64,000 bases of DNA from Strongyloides papillosus (taxonomy: Eukaryota > Nematoda > Chromadorea > Rhabditida > Strongyloididae): positions 1,612,001 to 1,676,000 of the forward strand of contig SRSI01000078.1 of NCBI GenBank assembly GCA_005656395.1. The letters are read 5' to 3'. Below, piece after piece: positions 9,633 through 23,255 of this stretch. The notes below the pieces were generated by a model. The model was given only the letters and a program-made list of their open reading frames with translations. It had not been told where the DNA came from and did not search any database. Made by a program: the position numbers and the translations under genes. Position 1 is the first letter of the stretch; each line of letters opens with the position of its first letter.

Positions 9633-10347
9633 TTTTTCTTAGAAAGTTTCTGACTTGAAATATTATTAAAGTAATTTATCAACTTAACTAAGTAAATAAT
9701 ATATTAATCTAAAGGAATTTCTATGATTGCAATATTTCATATTTTAAAATATTATTTAATTTAGAAATATTTTCAAAGTTGCTTTATCTTGAGTTTTCTG
9801 TAAAGAAACATGAAAAATATTATTAAGTTTCTAAGTTTTATGCAAGACATTCTTTGTAATTCTAACTTTGTTATACTCTAAAAAAAGGAATAAGTAAGTG
9901 ATTTCATAAAAATTGGATTCACACTATTTATGATATATCTGTATCTATTATATAAAAAAAATTGATCTTTTAAAGTTCAAACCATTGCAATTAAATAAAA
10001 AGAGTATCGACAATAGAAACTTAAATTTTAAGGTATGACTTTAAATTAAATTATAGTAACTAATTTAATCGTATTTCTTTAAACAAATAAATACAATAAT
10101 CTTTAATATTAATATATATTCTATAAAATTCGATTATAACTAAGTTACTTAGATACAACTTTGAATAAAAATAATTTTTTCTTCATTAATAATCGGTATT
10201 AATCCAAAAATTTTTTCATCTTTATTTAACAATTATTTGCAAATGTTAAAGTTTTTGACTATATAAATACTTCATTATACAATTTATAGTACATAATATC
10301 CATTTACATTCTATGATTACAATATACTTTTTTCCGTATGATATCAT
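9633..10347. other. Intergenic, nothing recognised
   Basis: A+T-rich spacer between the converging astacin and SLC6 genes. It should hold both 3' ends; several AATAAA words are present but cannot be assigned. Confidence 0.6.
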
Positions 10348-12602
10348 TTATGATGTTCCAATTGTTTGCAACTCAGATGCTGTAGATTCAGTTATTCTGT
10401 TAAATGATTGTTGTGACTTTAACATTTGTGTTGTGCTTGCGGTACTATTTAAACATCTCGAAGCAACAGGAATATCACTCTCAATTCTCAATACTTTAAA
10501 TTTCCTAACAAACCAAATAACTGGTACAGGAGCAATTGCAGTTAAAACCATACCAAAAGCAATAAACAATGCCCATACAGGATATGGTGTTTTTGTTTGA
10601 TGGGATGTTTCTTTATCATAAGTGAAATACTCTGGTACCTTGCTAAATGATTTTATAATAGAAGTAAAAAATAAAATAAACATTATTGATGGAGATATAA
10701 ACCTCCATGTCCACAACCAGTATCTTTCAATTTTTTCTCCTGTCATATATTCTAAATCTCTGCAAAATCTTCTATATCCATAAACATAAATTACAGCAAA
10801 TGCTTCAAAGAAAGCAACACCCATTAAGGCATAAGATCCAGCAAAATGATCAAACAATGATACCCAGTATTGTCCAGCATGTGTTGTAAATACTAAACCA
10901 ACACTACATGCAATGCTACAAAGAACAGCTGATATAATTGGTTTTGGAACAGTTATAAGATGACTATCATTTAAAGATGTAATAACACCTTCTAATGTTC
11001 CAAACATTGATCCAAGACCAAGCATAAGAAGCATCATGAAAAACATAAATGCCCACACCGGTGGAAATGGAAATTGTATCATAGCTTCAGTAAATACCAC
11101 AAATGCTAATCCTGTTCCTTCTGCTGCCTCACTAATTATTTTTTTATAATTACAGTGTTTTGTTGAATTTGCCATTAGAGGGAATTGCGAAAAATGGAAA
11201 TTTCCTGACATCCAATTCTCATACTCTCTTAATGATATTTGTTTTTTCATTACTTCAAAACTTTCAAAAGTATTTGGATATAAATTCATTAACATTTTCA
11301 TATCATTATCAATACAATTCATGTAATTTTTGTGCCCCATATATCCAATGACACAAAATATAACGACAGCAGTATATAAAGATGTCCCTAAATTGATGGC
11401 TGATAACCTTATTGTATCTTTTTTACAGTTATTTTTAAGAGGATTATATGATCCAAATGCTATTAATCCACCAAATCCAAGTCCCATTGAATAAAATATT
11501 TGAGTTGCTGCTTCTAACCAAACCTCAGGGTCATATAAACGAGTTAAATCTGGTGTCAAAACAAAGATTATTCCATCCATAGCACCATCAAGCATTATTG
11601 AACGCATTAGAAAAATAGTTGTAACCACGTATGGAAATGTTGCCGTTATATACATAACTTTACCTGATGATTTAATACCTTTATTGACACATAGGTATAT
11701 TAATACCCATCCTATTATCAAACTAAATGTTATATGATTAACAAATCCATCAAAATCACCAATAGATCTATAAAGAATATCCTTACAATAAATCCAAAAA
11801 AGAATAAAAACATACCCACTTGTATTAATGGCTTCCCTGTTCCAGAAATATGATGTCGGTGAGGAAGATATCCGGCATTCTTCAACAATAGTACCATTAA
11901 CATTTGTTGGACATTTCTTAAAAAATATAAGAGTAGCATTGATTAATTTTTTTTATTTAAAAAAAGCAACTTACACTCCATGGTAACTCAAGAGAAAATG
12001 TATTATAAAGATAATAAATACACCATGTGATAATGACATTATAGTAAACAGCAACTAAAAAAGATACAATAGCGGCTGATACCCCTACACCACCAAGATA
12101 AGGATGAATTGTATTCCACACACCAACGGGGCCTGTGCGCAATCTTTGGCCAATTCCAAGTTCAATCAAAAAAAGTGGCATTCCTTCCAAAAACATCATT
12201 ATAATATACGGTATTAAAAATGCGCCTAAAGTAATGCAAAGATTATATAAAGAATAAATTTATCAAATTACCTCCACCATTTTTCTGACACAAATAAGGA
12301 AATCTCCATACATTTCCTAACCCAACGGCATATGAGATAACACCCATCATAAATTGCGTTTTATTATCCCATCCCTCTCTATTAACATTCTCCACATGAA
12401 TCGTGTGATTTTCGTCACCCTCAATTCTATCTTCTATTTGAAAATTTACCGATTCCTCAGAGAATGTAACACGAGATCCTAAAGTTATATTATCATTTGT
12501 ATTATTAGAAAAAAGATTTTTTCTTTTATTATCTTCATCAATATTATTTCCATTTCTTTTACTTGTTAATGGTATCTGCAATCTATTTTTATTTTCACTC
12601 AT
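10348..12602 (-). CDS. SLC6-family sodium-coupled transporter, amino-acid-transporter type
   Basis: Three exons on the minus strand: 12602-12272, 12225-11975, 11916-10348, phases 1 and 0, introns 46 and 58 bases; 716 residues with about 12 membrane helices. A 75-residue cytosolic N-terminus leads into TM1 with the family's [20 protein letters not shown] ion/substrate motif. TM3 contains [14 protein letters not shown]. The large loop after it keeps the Cys pair and [11 protein letters not shown]6 has [17 protein letters not shown] and TM8 [13 protein letters not shown]. The long fourth outer loop and TM8-9 text resemble the SLC6A15-20 / invertebrate neutral amino acid transporters more than monoamine or GABA carriers, though substrate cannot be fixed from sequence. 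An acceptor-like TTTAG touches the ATG. It imports substrate with sodium at the plasma membrane. Confidence 0.92.
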
Positions 12603-12609
12603 CTAAAGT
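12603..12609 (-). promoter_or_regulatory. Putative spliced-leader acceptor of the SLC6 gene
   Basis: On the minus strand ACTTTAG is immediately followed by ATG, leaving no 5' UTR of its own. That is expected if a spliced leader is added. Confidence 0.5.
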
Positions 12610-15600
12610 AAATACATGTAATTATATTTTTTTTGATAATGCAAGTGTTAAACTTATGAAATGTTGAAACGTGACAATATTTTATAATGAATTTGTGTAA
12701 AACAATGAATTTATAAAAATATACTTAATTAAATTCTTTCAAATATATCTTAATTAATAGTTAATCTAAATATTTTATATTCATTAAATAGATATTTATT
12801 AATTTAACAAATAGTTGTTTTTTTAACTTTAAATAACTTTAGTTAATTAATACAAAAAATGCAAAATACTTTTTAAATTTAAAAAAGTTTCAAAATGAAA
12901 AAGAGTAAAGGGACATCAAATTAACATATTATTTTACAAAAATATAATGCTAAAGTCAAAAAATTGAAATGCATCTGGCATTTGAAAAGGGGTAAGATAA
13001 TGCTATAAAGTGTGTTAAAAATAATATAAAATAATGATAATAATAGATAGTTTTTATTTATGAAATTTAAAGAATTGGGTAATTTTTAAAGAAAAGATTG
13101 TAAATATAGATATAGTTAAATGTCAAAATTAGTTTGTATCATTATTATTATTCTAATCACTTATTAAATAAAGATAATTATAGTTATAATTTAGGTTTGG
13201 TGGTATAATTCTTGGATAATAAGACATTATTAAACTATAAATGTGATAAAAAAATAAAATTTTATTGGTGAATGGTGAAAAGATATTATAATAACAAGGC
13301 TATTTTTAAAAATACATGTTAATACTGGGCATTCTGATAATTAAAAAATATTCAATAACAGTTATTGTTTTGAAAAAAAAATGGAAAAATGAAATTTGCC
13401 AGTGGAATGTGTTACATCTAAAGATGTGTTTACTTTCTATCATAAGCTTAAAAATGATATCTCTAATGAAATGCGGCAAAACATTTGTGATCATAAAATT
13501 ATTAGTAATATTTATTAACACAACATAATAGTATCTTATGGCATTTATTTTTAACAACGTCTGTCTTCAAAATTTATTTAACTGATTTTATTTCTTTTTT
13601 TGTAATGAGTTGTATAATTATTTAAAGTACTTATATTTTAAAAACGCCACTATGTGGGTAAAATTTCTATAGTTCTCTCCATTCAAGTCAAACATCTTAA
13701 ATATTATATTTTTTGTTTTAATATAATGTACATAACAAAATTTTCACTATTAATTATTAATAATTTTTATTAATGATAAAAATTTTAACTAAAAATTTAT
13801 TATTACGTAACAAAATGCTTTCTTCGCTACATATTAATTCGAAGTATTAAAAAATAGTAATGAATGTTAAAAAAATGCTAACTTGATCTTGCAGCATAAG
13901 AATTAGAATATAACTTATTCTTTTTTATATTTAAAGATTTAAATATATGATAGATAGCATATATATATGTGTTTTAATGTATATATTTTTATTACATTAG
14001 GAAATTATTATTCTAAGAATAATATATTTTTTAACAATATATATAAAATTATAACGCAAATTATTTTTAAATTTTAAACTCTATATGATATATTTTTAAT
14101 AAATGAAATGTTTTTTTGATTAAAAATATATTTTCATTTTATTTAATGGAAATAACCGCTTTGTAATTTTAAAAAAAATGAAAATATATTTAATAAATTT
14201 TTTTATCTAAGTTTAGAAAAAAAAGTAAATGATGGAAAAATGAACTATTAACGACTATAAGGTTGAGTGAATCAGAATATAGTAAATAAAACATTACTAC
14301 TAAATAGCTAAAATTTTTGTCAGTGACTTATTAAAAACATGAAATTTGCAAAAATGATATACTACATTTAAATATGCCAATGTATTGAAATTAGAAGTAT
14401 TGGGATTTTGAGGATAAGAAGAGATGGAAAGCATGCGTAAAATGTCTCTATACATACGATGAAGAGACAGAAAATACTTTTTACAAACTTATTTTATTTA
14501 AATTAAAGTTGCAACAATGTATATATAGTATTTTAGTAATATTAAAAAAGTATAAATTGACAATTAATTACAATGAAAATAGTTTTAATGTTTTGCAACC
14601 TCTAAACACGGTGATGTAAAAATTAAAGAAACAATATGATAAATAAAGTATTAATTTTTTAATACACTAAATTTGTAAATACTTTTACTTTTTAATAATA
14701 TATCAATTTATTAAAACATGTATATTTCTATAAAATAAAATCTGTGACTTTTTTGGGTAAAAAATTATTCCAATATTTCTAGTAACTTTTTACAAATAAA
14801 TACTAATTTCGGTAATCTTACTTTTTTTTTATATAAAAAGATTTTTATCAATATAATAATTTTTTATTCTTTTTAGTTTAACTACATAAACATATTAATA
14901 TAAACGAAATATGATAAAATGTAGTTGCTTAAAAATGAAATATTTATTTAAACATTTTGAATTGTGAAAAAGAAAACAACTAAAGCATGAGAGTAAACAT
15001 TGTCCATTTATGTGAATATTTAGGTAAAATAAGTATATTGTCTAGTAATATATCTACGAATAATGGATGATTTTTAGAATTTTAAATTTGGATTTAAAAA
15101 AATGATAATTCATCATGATACATTATGAAGATAATTAAATAATATAAAATTTGTTAATTGATCTATTAAATATCAAAGATGATTAATTGTCATGACTTAA
15201 AAATTCTTTATCTAATTTTGCTTACTCATATTATATTATAAATGCACTAGGTCTTTTTAAAATGCCACAAATTTCATAACATGTGAAAAATTTTTAAGTA
15301 CAACATAGTATCAAATATTATTATGTAAGTAGATGATAAAAGCCAAATTTAAGTGGGTGATAAGATTAATGTTATTTTGTTTTTAACATATTAGAAAATT
15401 TTAATCATCATTACTAAGGAATGTCATTAAAAACACAACAACTGATTAGTATAAAAAAATCAAATATATGATAAGAAGGGCAATATATATATATTTTATT
15501 AACAAAGTAAATAGAAAAATAAGTATATTATTAACTACAAATTTTAGTAGTCTTAAATATGTGGCAAATATTTTATATTAAAGTCTGAAAATAACTAACC

Positions 15601-18600
15601 CCAAACTCAATTTAATATTAAGAGGTTTTTAGATACTTCATATTTTATTAAGAAAAGGCAAAACATAATAATCTTCATGTTATTTAACAATGAATTAATT
15701 GATGTCTAGCTTAGTAAAGAATACTTTGTAATAGAAATTTAAGCATATTAATATTCATATACATAACGAAATTATTTGTTGTGTTTTTTAAAGTTTTATT
15801 CTTCAATTTAATCTAAAATATTAAAAAAAAAGCTTTTAAGATCTTATTATTAAAACTTTAGTAAGTACTTTTAAGTATCTATTTTAAAAATAGTAGTCAT
15901 TTTATAAAAGTTTTAATAAAATTCTTAAAATAACATTGCTGTTTTTTCTAGTTAAAAATAAAAAATTTGAAGAAAAAAAATTATTTATGCATTAAAAAGT
16001 GTTATAAAAAATTTATATCTATAAATGAAAAACATTGTTAATAGGTCAAAGACATTAAAATAAATTTTGTATTTCTAAAAAATTTTACACTAATTTTGTG
16101 ATTAAAAAGATGCTTTTTTAATGCACTAAACAAATTAACTATATTAAAATCAACACTAAAAAAAACAAAAACAAGCTATTTTTCTATTTATGTACATAAA
16201 AAATGTTTTGATTTGATAAATAAAATTTCAAAAACTTTAAAAATTAAATTTTATTAAAATTCCAACATTATTATATAATTTAACAAAATACTATAAATGC
16301 CTTTTGTCGTCAATAGTAACAAGAAATACTAAACTTAAATATTATATATTTCTAAGAGTATTTTGACGTTAAATACCAAGTAAATTTCGCCGGAAATATT
16401 TGCATTTCAATAAAAATTATCTAGTTGAAGAAGTCATAAAGTATTTGTATTTATTTTACAATAATAAATAATAATATATAATAAAATATACTATCAAAGC
16501 TTATAATATGAGTAATACATGCACTTCTTATTTTCTCGTTATTCGAAAAAGACGCTAACTGTTTTTAGGTAACTAATTATTTTTAAAAAATAGAAAATTA
16601 ATAACTATTTTGTTTAGTTTACTGCTAATCTTTATTTATAAAGGCAAAAATGTTTTAAAAAGATTTAAATCCGTTTAACATTAAAATCATTAATGGTACA
16701 ACATTTTTAAATTTACATCTCGTCATTTTTGAAATGTGTTTAATAGAAATTTAAGTGTTTTTTAGTATAAAATGTAAACTAAAAATTAAAAAAAAATTTT
16801 AAATTACGTATATTGAAAAATAAAAATGTATGATGTTTCAGTAAGAAAATAATTCTATTCCATTATAAAATTTGACTCTTACATATATATATATGTATAT
16901 ATATTTATTAATAACTGTGTTTTTTACCATAATATGAAAAAAAATTTCATTAATTTAGTATTTATATTTTTGTTATTAAAAATAATTAGTCATCTACATA
17001 ATATTCATTATACAATTTCATAACTTTTTGGCAACAGGAAGAGACAGCTAAAATATTATTAAATGTAAAGGAATATTTTATTTTTCAAAAATATTTTATA
17101 AGTAAGCTTATAAGATTATTATACTTGAGAAAATTTTCCTTAAATCTTCTGTAAAAATATGGTAATGATTTATAATTTTAATAAAAATTGTCAACTTTTT
17201 TAGTTAAATTCTATTTTTAGTACCATTAATTTTGATAATATATATGAAAGAATTAGAAAGTAAATATTTAAAAAAGTATTAATAAGAAGTAGAAGAATTT
17301 CATGAAATAAACAATAAAAAAAAGCCCCATAATTTAGAATTTTTACTGCATATATTATATTTTTAATAGAAGAAGATTAAAAAGTAACTTGTCTTATCAA
17401 ACACTTTTTTAGTAAAACGTTTTGGAGTATTATTGTTATTATTATGCATAAATCATAAGAATATAACGTGATATTTTTGGTGGTGTTAAATATTTGTTTT
17501 ATTATTTAATACAAATACAATAATAGCAAAGTAAAAAATAGAAAATTTAATTATACAAAATATTTATAAATAAAAAAATAATTGTTAAATTTAATTTATT
17601 CAACAATTTTAGGCTTTATTTATTATAGAAATTTTTTTATTACACAAAATTTAAATATGCCATTTTATTAAATTTTAATAATTTTTTTTCTTAAAATATG
17701 CGCTATATTTAGAAAAATTTAATAAAATTATACATTAATTAAGCTATTTTTTTTATTAGTTTAAAACTTTTTTCCTATAAAATTTCTATCTTAAGAATAT
17801 TACTTTATTATTTAAGCCAATATAATGTATCATATTTTAAATCCACCTAAGTAAAGTTATTTTTATTTGCCTTTAGTGTATGTTTAGAATTAATGAGACC
17901 ATTTATAAAAAAAGTTATTTGTAAAAGCAAAATAAATATAAACCTTGATCATAATAGCAAAAAATATATTTAAATAATCAGAAACAAACAAGCAAAAAGT
18001 TATATTAGGGATAACAAAGATTATCTGCAGAAAGAAATCTTTCATTATTTCAAAAAGCTTAATTTTTTACTTCCTAATTAGATGTATTAAAGTTCTATCC
18101 GATAATCATTAAAAATTTATATAACAAATATTCTTTTGATTTAATTGTAATAAAAAATAAAAAAAATTATAAAAAATATTATTATTTAAAATACATGAAA
18201 TATTAAAAGAAAAAAATAAAATAGAAAAACAATTTTCTTAACACAAGAAATGTTAAGATAATTGTTTGTAGCAAATTTCACAAACTTTGTTATCAACCAT
18301 TAGATATACTCTACATAGAATTGGTGAACTAAATCTTTATGATAAAATGGATAAATCTTTTAAATGTCTCAAACAAACAAGTTGATTTGCACTTAGATGC
18401 TATTTTGAGTGTCTTAACTATATTATAAAATTTCCCCATAAGCGAAAATATTCCTGCTACAATTTTTTAAAAACGTTGGAATAAAAATTAAGTGTTTCAT
18501 GAAATTTCTAAAACTTTGAAAGTTTGATTTATATATTTCAATAAATTTATGTAAAACCATATATTTTTCTTTGCTTAACAATGACAAAAAAAATAAAAGC

Positions 18601-19615
18601 ACTTTTAATGATGCCCTTTTGTAGTAGTTTATTTAAAAAATTCACGATGATGGTGTTAATATAAATAAGTAATTTAAGCTATAGATTTTTTATTATTTAT
18701 GAAATAATTTTTGATAAAAGTGATTTGAGATATATACTCTCTTACTATGACATCATTTTCCAATATTTTTTTATCAATTTTTTAGCCAAAAAAAATTAGT
18801 GTAGTTTAGTATCATTAAATAATATTAAAAAATAAACAACTTACTATTACTATAAAACACAGTAATGATTTCAAAAAATATTAAAAGCTTCCACAATAAT
18901 TTTAAAAAATAAATACTCTGTTGTTATTTTTTATAAACTTAACATCAATTACAATCTTTTTACAAAATCCTTCAGTTATTAGATTAAATTTTACATTTCT
19001 TTAAAAGAGATAAGCTAATTTGTAATGCTGAATATAGCAAAATGATGTTTTTTTATAACACAAGCTTTTAATACTATAAAATGTTAAGAAATAATAACGA
19101 TAATTTGCATTTAATGGATAAAAAATACTTCCCTATAAACTTTAATAAAAATATTTTACAGGAAAAATTTTTTTGTCATAAACTTTACATACAGAGAAGA
19201 AACAAAATATTTGGTAAAAGTTTTTTTTTTCTTTTTTTACTTGTTAATATTTTTTGCTGTTGGAATCAGAAGCATATTACATTATAAGATTTAAACTTAT
19301 TTTTTATTAAAAAATATATATAAATATAAATTCAATTATACGAAACCAATGATACTAACCATACATTATACATAGATTATTTAACATAAAATTTATAACA
19401 TTTCTTTGAAGAATGTAACATTTTGTTAATTACAAACGTATAGTTAATATAATAATTCATTAAAAGTTTTCTTTCTAAATAAAGACTTTAAGAAACATTG
19501 AAAAGTAATAATTAATATTAGGAGATAATTTTTAAATTCCATAAGTAGTAATAGACATTCCGTCTAATCTTTTTTTAATATACTTTGCACTTTTAAACCA
19601 ATAAAGATAATACTT
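12610..19615. other. Seven-kilobase gene-poor A+T desert
   Basis: No frame with protein-like composition, no repeat arms that I can pair, and no tRNA-like box pair. The short frames at 13306-13557, 13316-13528 and 19081-19287 are low-complexity and lack codon bias. AT microsatellite-like runs occur near 13956-13970 and 16880-16910. This is the largest empty stretch in the window. It may carry regulatory DNA or small RNAs that I cannot see. Confidence 0.5.
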
Positions 19616-20263
19616 TTAATTACCAAATTGTGTATGAGGCATTATTGATGAATTAATGCCATAAGCATATATTAAATGATCAATTTGTTTATAACAAGTA
19701 CATTTGCCTTTTTTATCACCTTCATTTAATATATGATTTTTTGGTTTCAACATCCACGTGCACATACTAAATGCATAACAATAATTTTCACAATCTTGTA
19801 GTGTATCTACCTCAATTTGATTTCCTTTACCACCCCATATTTTAATGTTTCTCAAACGTGCCCCTGAACCGCGAAAATCATTTGGTTTCACACCACTAAC
19901 AATATCACGTTGATTTTTAGATTCTGTTATTGTAGCTTTTTTATCACAATGTCGTCTACTCACATCATATGTATAGCTAAAATTATTACAAATTTTATTT
20001 TAAAAATTATTTTTGACTTTTTTTATACTTTTACTTACAACATACAACATGGATCATTCCAACAACTCATACAACACGTTTTAATATCCACATTTGGCAG
20101 TTCGTCATATGTTCCACCAATAAGAGCAATATTTGGTAAATGGATACAAAGTCCTAAAGAAAAGAGATTTTAAAACTATTTACATAAACTTACTATTAGA
20201 ATAACTTTCTAGTACGCTTAAAAATATAATTAAGATTGCAAAAAATATGTTATAGTTTGTCAT
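19616..20263 (-). CDS. Small secreted PAN/apple-like Cys-rich protein
   Basis: Three exons on the minus strand: 20263-20194, 20153-20039, 19976-19616; phases 1 and 2, all GT...AG, 40- and 62-base introns; 181 residues. Exon 1 is a signal peptide (MTNYNIFFAILIIFLSVLES). Two Cys-rich halves follow. The first has KTCCMSCWNDPCCMFYTY and a later HC. The second has DCENYCYAFSMCTWM and KCTCYK, the spacing seen in PAN/apple adhesion modules, which bind proteins or carbohydrates. No catalytic motif is visible. The match is by Cys pattern only, so the family is tentative, but signal peptide, phases and composition make it a real gene. It has no paralogue in the window. Confidence 0.78.
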
Positions 20264-20270
20264 CTAAAAT
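20264..20270 (-). promoter_or_regulatory. Putative spliced-leader acceptor of the PAN gene
   Basis: On the minus strand ATTTTAG sits directly against the ATG at 20263, the same arrangement as upstream of the SLC6 gene. Confidence 0.5.
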
Positions 20271-21578
20271 ATCGAGTCATTATTAGAAGTACTAACATAA
20301 ATGTAGTAAAAGTAACATAAAATAGAATCTGAGAAAGTGAAAAAATGTATTTTAGAAAAAAAAATTATTTTTATACAATAGTAAAATTGTATCCTCTGAA
20401 TGCAGCAAATATTTTTATGATATTTGTAACATAAAGTAATTCAAATGATATCCAAATAAAAAATAAAAATTTCGTTGTTTTTCAATATCTGTCAAGAGGA
20501 AAAAAAATTGCTATATTTCAATAATATAAAATTTATTTTGACACTTATTGATATACTTTTGAGAATTAATCATAGTATTGAGTATGTCAAAAAAATAAAT
20601 ATATTTTGAAAAGCCTGTTTTCATGAAATATATGTTCAAAATTAAAGCTTTTGCTAACACGTACCATATTTATTTAAGTCAAATATTTTAAAAACTTTTC
20701 AAATAAATAAATATTATTTAAAAGAGTAAAATAAAAGTATCCTATTCACGTCATAATATATAACACGGTTCAGGTAATATCTAGCATATCTGCATGGCAC
20801 CTGTTGACGTCGTATTCAAAGTGGACAAAATACTTTTGTTTTACGTTTAGTTCAATAACAAGCCTAGGATATATTATATATATATATATGGTTGCTCATA
20901 TAACTGGAAAGAATTTAAAAAAAAAGATAAACAAAATATGTTTTATCTTTAATAATATTTTTAATAAAAGTGTTTAAAGAGAAATATGTGTACTTGATGA
21001 GGATATTTCTAGAATATTTTTTTTCAAGCATACTAATTTTCTATAGCTAGACCTATAATAAGTTTAATAGTTAAGTACAAAACAACAACTATACTTTTTT
21101 ATGTTAAAATTAAATTTTATATAAAGAAAACATTTTAAAAATTATCTTATATGTAATTTTATGAAATATTTGTAAGACTTAACGCATTCTTGAAGATATA
21201 TCAAAAAATATATTCTCATAGTATAATAAACAAATATTAAAAAACATTCTATTTGTGGGCGAGATTAATATAAACGGAAATGACAAGTTTAATAAAACAT
21301 AATTAATTTTATATTTTCTGTGAAAATATGAATTTATGATTTATAATAATTTGTTGAAAGTAACTTCAAAATGCTTCATATTATTTTAAATTTATAGAAA
21401 AAGTTATTTATTATAACTAAAATTTATACTGAATATATTTTATTATTTATTGGAATATGATTATTTTATTAGTAACAAGAATAAAATTATATCGAAAATT
21501 AATTTTAATTTATATAATATATAATTAATAATCAAATGTTACAAAAAAAATTATGAGAAAAGAACATATACCGTTTAA
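20271..21578. other. Intergenic; less A+T-rich patch and AT run
   Basis: No gene seen. Around 20740-20860 the DNA is notably less A+T-rich than its surroundings (ACGGTTCAGG, GGCACCTGTTGACGTCG), followed by an AT dinucleotide run near 20872-20888. The patch lies about 500 bases upstream of the PAN gene and could be its control region. Confidence 0.4.
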
Positions 21579-23255
21579 TTAATTTTTTGGTGATTGCGTT
21601 AATACATTCATATTACGATTTGCCGAGAAATGTTGCATATCCATAGAGGAGGATATGTTTTGTCTATTATTTATTACCACATTTCTTTCAGTAATAATAT
21701 TACGATTTTCAAGGATATTATCACTATTAGCTTCTCCACCTTCAGGAGTTGTTGTTTCATTTAACTCATAATTACTCGTTGGATAGTTAATATCGCAAAC
21801 TTGAGTTGTTCTAACATGATATGGGAAATTTTTGTTAGCACTTGAAGGTATTGTTAAAAAAAGGAAACCTAAGTGTCCGTATGTTAATAGAGCACAATCC
21901 ACGAAATTTACTACTTCTTCTCTAACCCAATTGTCTAATAAAAAATTTGATATTAAAAGTGTTATAGCTCCAGATAGAAACCTAAAAATGAATCCAACAA
22001 TTAATAAAATATTTAATAATGACAACATACCAAACACTAGCTAATGGTATAAATGAGCAATAAAACTTTTTTTTAATTGGATATTTTTGAATTGTTATTA
22101 TACTACATCTTAAAAACCATATCCATGCTAGGACACGTAAACCCATGAACATACATCCTGGTGTTGATTCAAACATATGATATACAATACCCTTATCAAA
22201 TACTTCGAGTGACCAAAAAAGCATTATAAAGTAAAGAATAAGATATAATATCATAACTCCCATTATTTTAAATGATCCGGAATTTGAAATTTTTGCTCTT
22301 GTTATTGTAAAGCCTTTTGATATTAAAAGTAAGAGAAATAAAAATATACTACTTGAACAACCTCTTAGTATATATCCCATTACCTTAATTGTTTTAATAC
22401 TATAACCATCTTTTGCATAATGACTATAATAAATACACATAAAAAGTAGTGATAATATTTCAACAAATTGTGATTGTAGAAAAAATTTGTACGTTTGGTG
22501 AAATAAATGACGATTTTTTAGAATAAGAGCAATAATTATAGATATTATTATAATGACAATATTTATAATAATAAATATTATATCTGTTATCAAAATATAA
22601 AATTCATCAAATGAGAAATGATAAAACCAGCTTGATGAGTTATCTCTATTTACCATTAACATAGAGTATTCTAAATACAATCCATGAGTTGTATTGCAAT
22701 TACCAATTGCAAAAAACCACCATCTTGGTCGTGCACTTCTGAAAACAACAAAATATATCAAAAATAAACATTAATTTTAAAATTACATAAATCTTTTACT
22801 TCCAGAACAATTAAACCATGTACTATTAAATACTGTTATAATATCACATTCAGCTCCATATACAGATGAATTTCCATTTCTGACTAATGGAACAATTTGA
22901 TTATTCTTTTCCTTTGCTATAGCTGCTTTCTGTTCACATGATAGTTCATGATCATAAGCAGTTAACCATTGATCTGGTGTATCGTAATATAAATATAATG
23001 TCTGAATACCAAAATCTGTTGGATATTTAAAGTTATATGATAGTTTTGATGTTTCAGAGACAAAACAAAATTTATCTATGTAATACCAATTCTTTAAAAA
23101 ATTTTTTTTATTAATAAAAAAATATATAATCTTACATTTGGTATAAAAAATCGTCCTTCAACATACTTTGAAGATATTTTATTAATCAAAAAAACATGTA
23201 ATGTTAAGTAAATAAGAGACAAATAAATGAAACTTATTCTCGAATGTAAATCCAT
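21579..23255 (-). CDS. TMEM145/GPR180-family seven-helix membrane protein
   Basis: Four exons on the minus strand: 23255-23136, 23091-22787, 22738-22031, 21981-21579; phases 0, 2 and 2; 511 residues. A signal peptide leads into an extracellular/luminal domain with FVSETSKLSYNFKYP, LYYDTPDQW and NNQIVPL, matching what I know of TMEM145. Then come FISARPRWWFFAIGNC, seven hydrophobic helices, and FPYHVRTTQV after the last one, the family signature (rhodopsin-like GPCR transmembrane domain, PF10192). The C-terminal about 65 residues are polar and poorly conserved. The family's biochemical role is poorly known; GPR180 has been linked to TGF-beta signalling in vertebrates, and I do not transfer that. 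A donor at GATTTAT|GTAATT, not the nearer GTAAAAG, keeps the frame and restores the family text. Confidence 0.88.

Noticed and set aside
10313..11351. Plus-strand frames across the SLC6 gene
   Set aside because: Antisense shadows of conserved transporter exons.
13306..13557. Overlapping opposite frames in the gene desert
   Set aside because: They mirror each other and are A+T-driven, with no coding signal.
19081..19287. 68-residue plus-strand frame
   Set aside because: Single low-complexity frame without signal peptide, intron or conserved motif.
22739..22800. Donor at 22799 (GTAAAAG) for the TMEM145-like gene
   Set aside because: It breaks the frame. The donor at 22786 restores the family sequence FISARPRWW.
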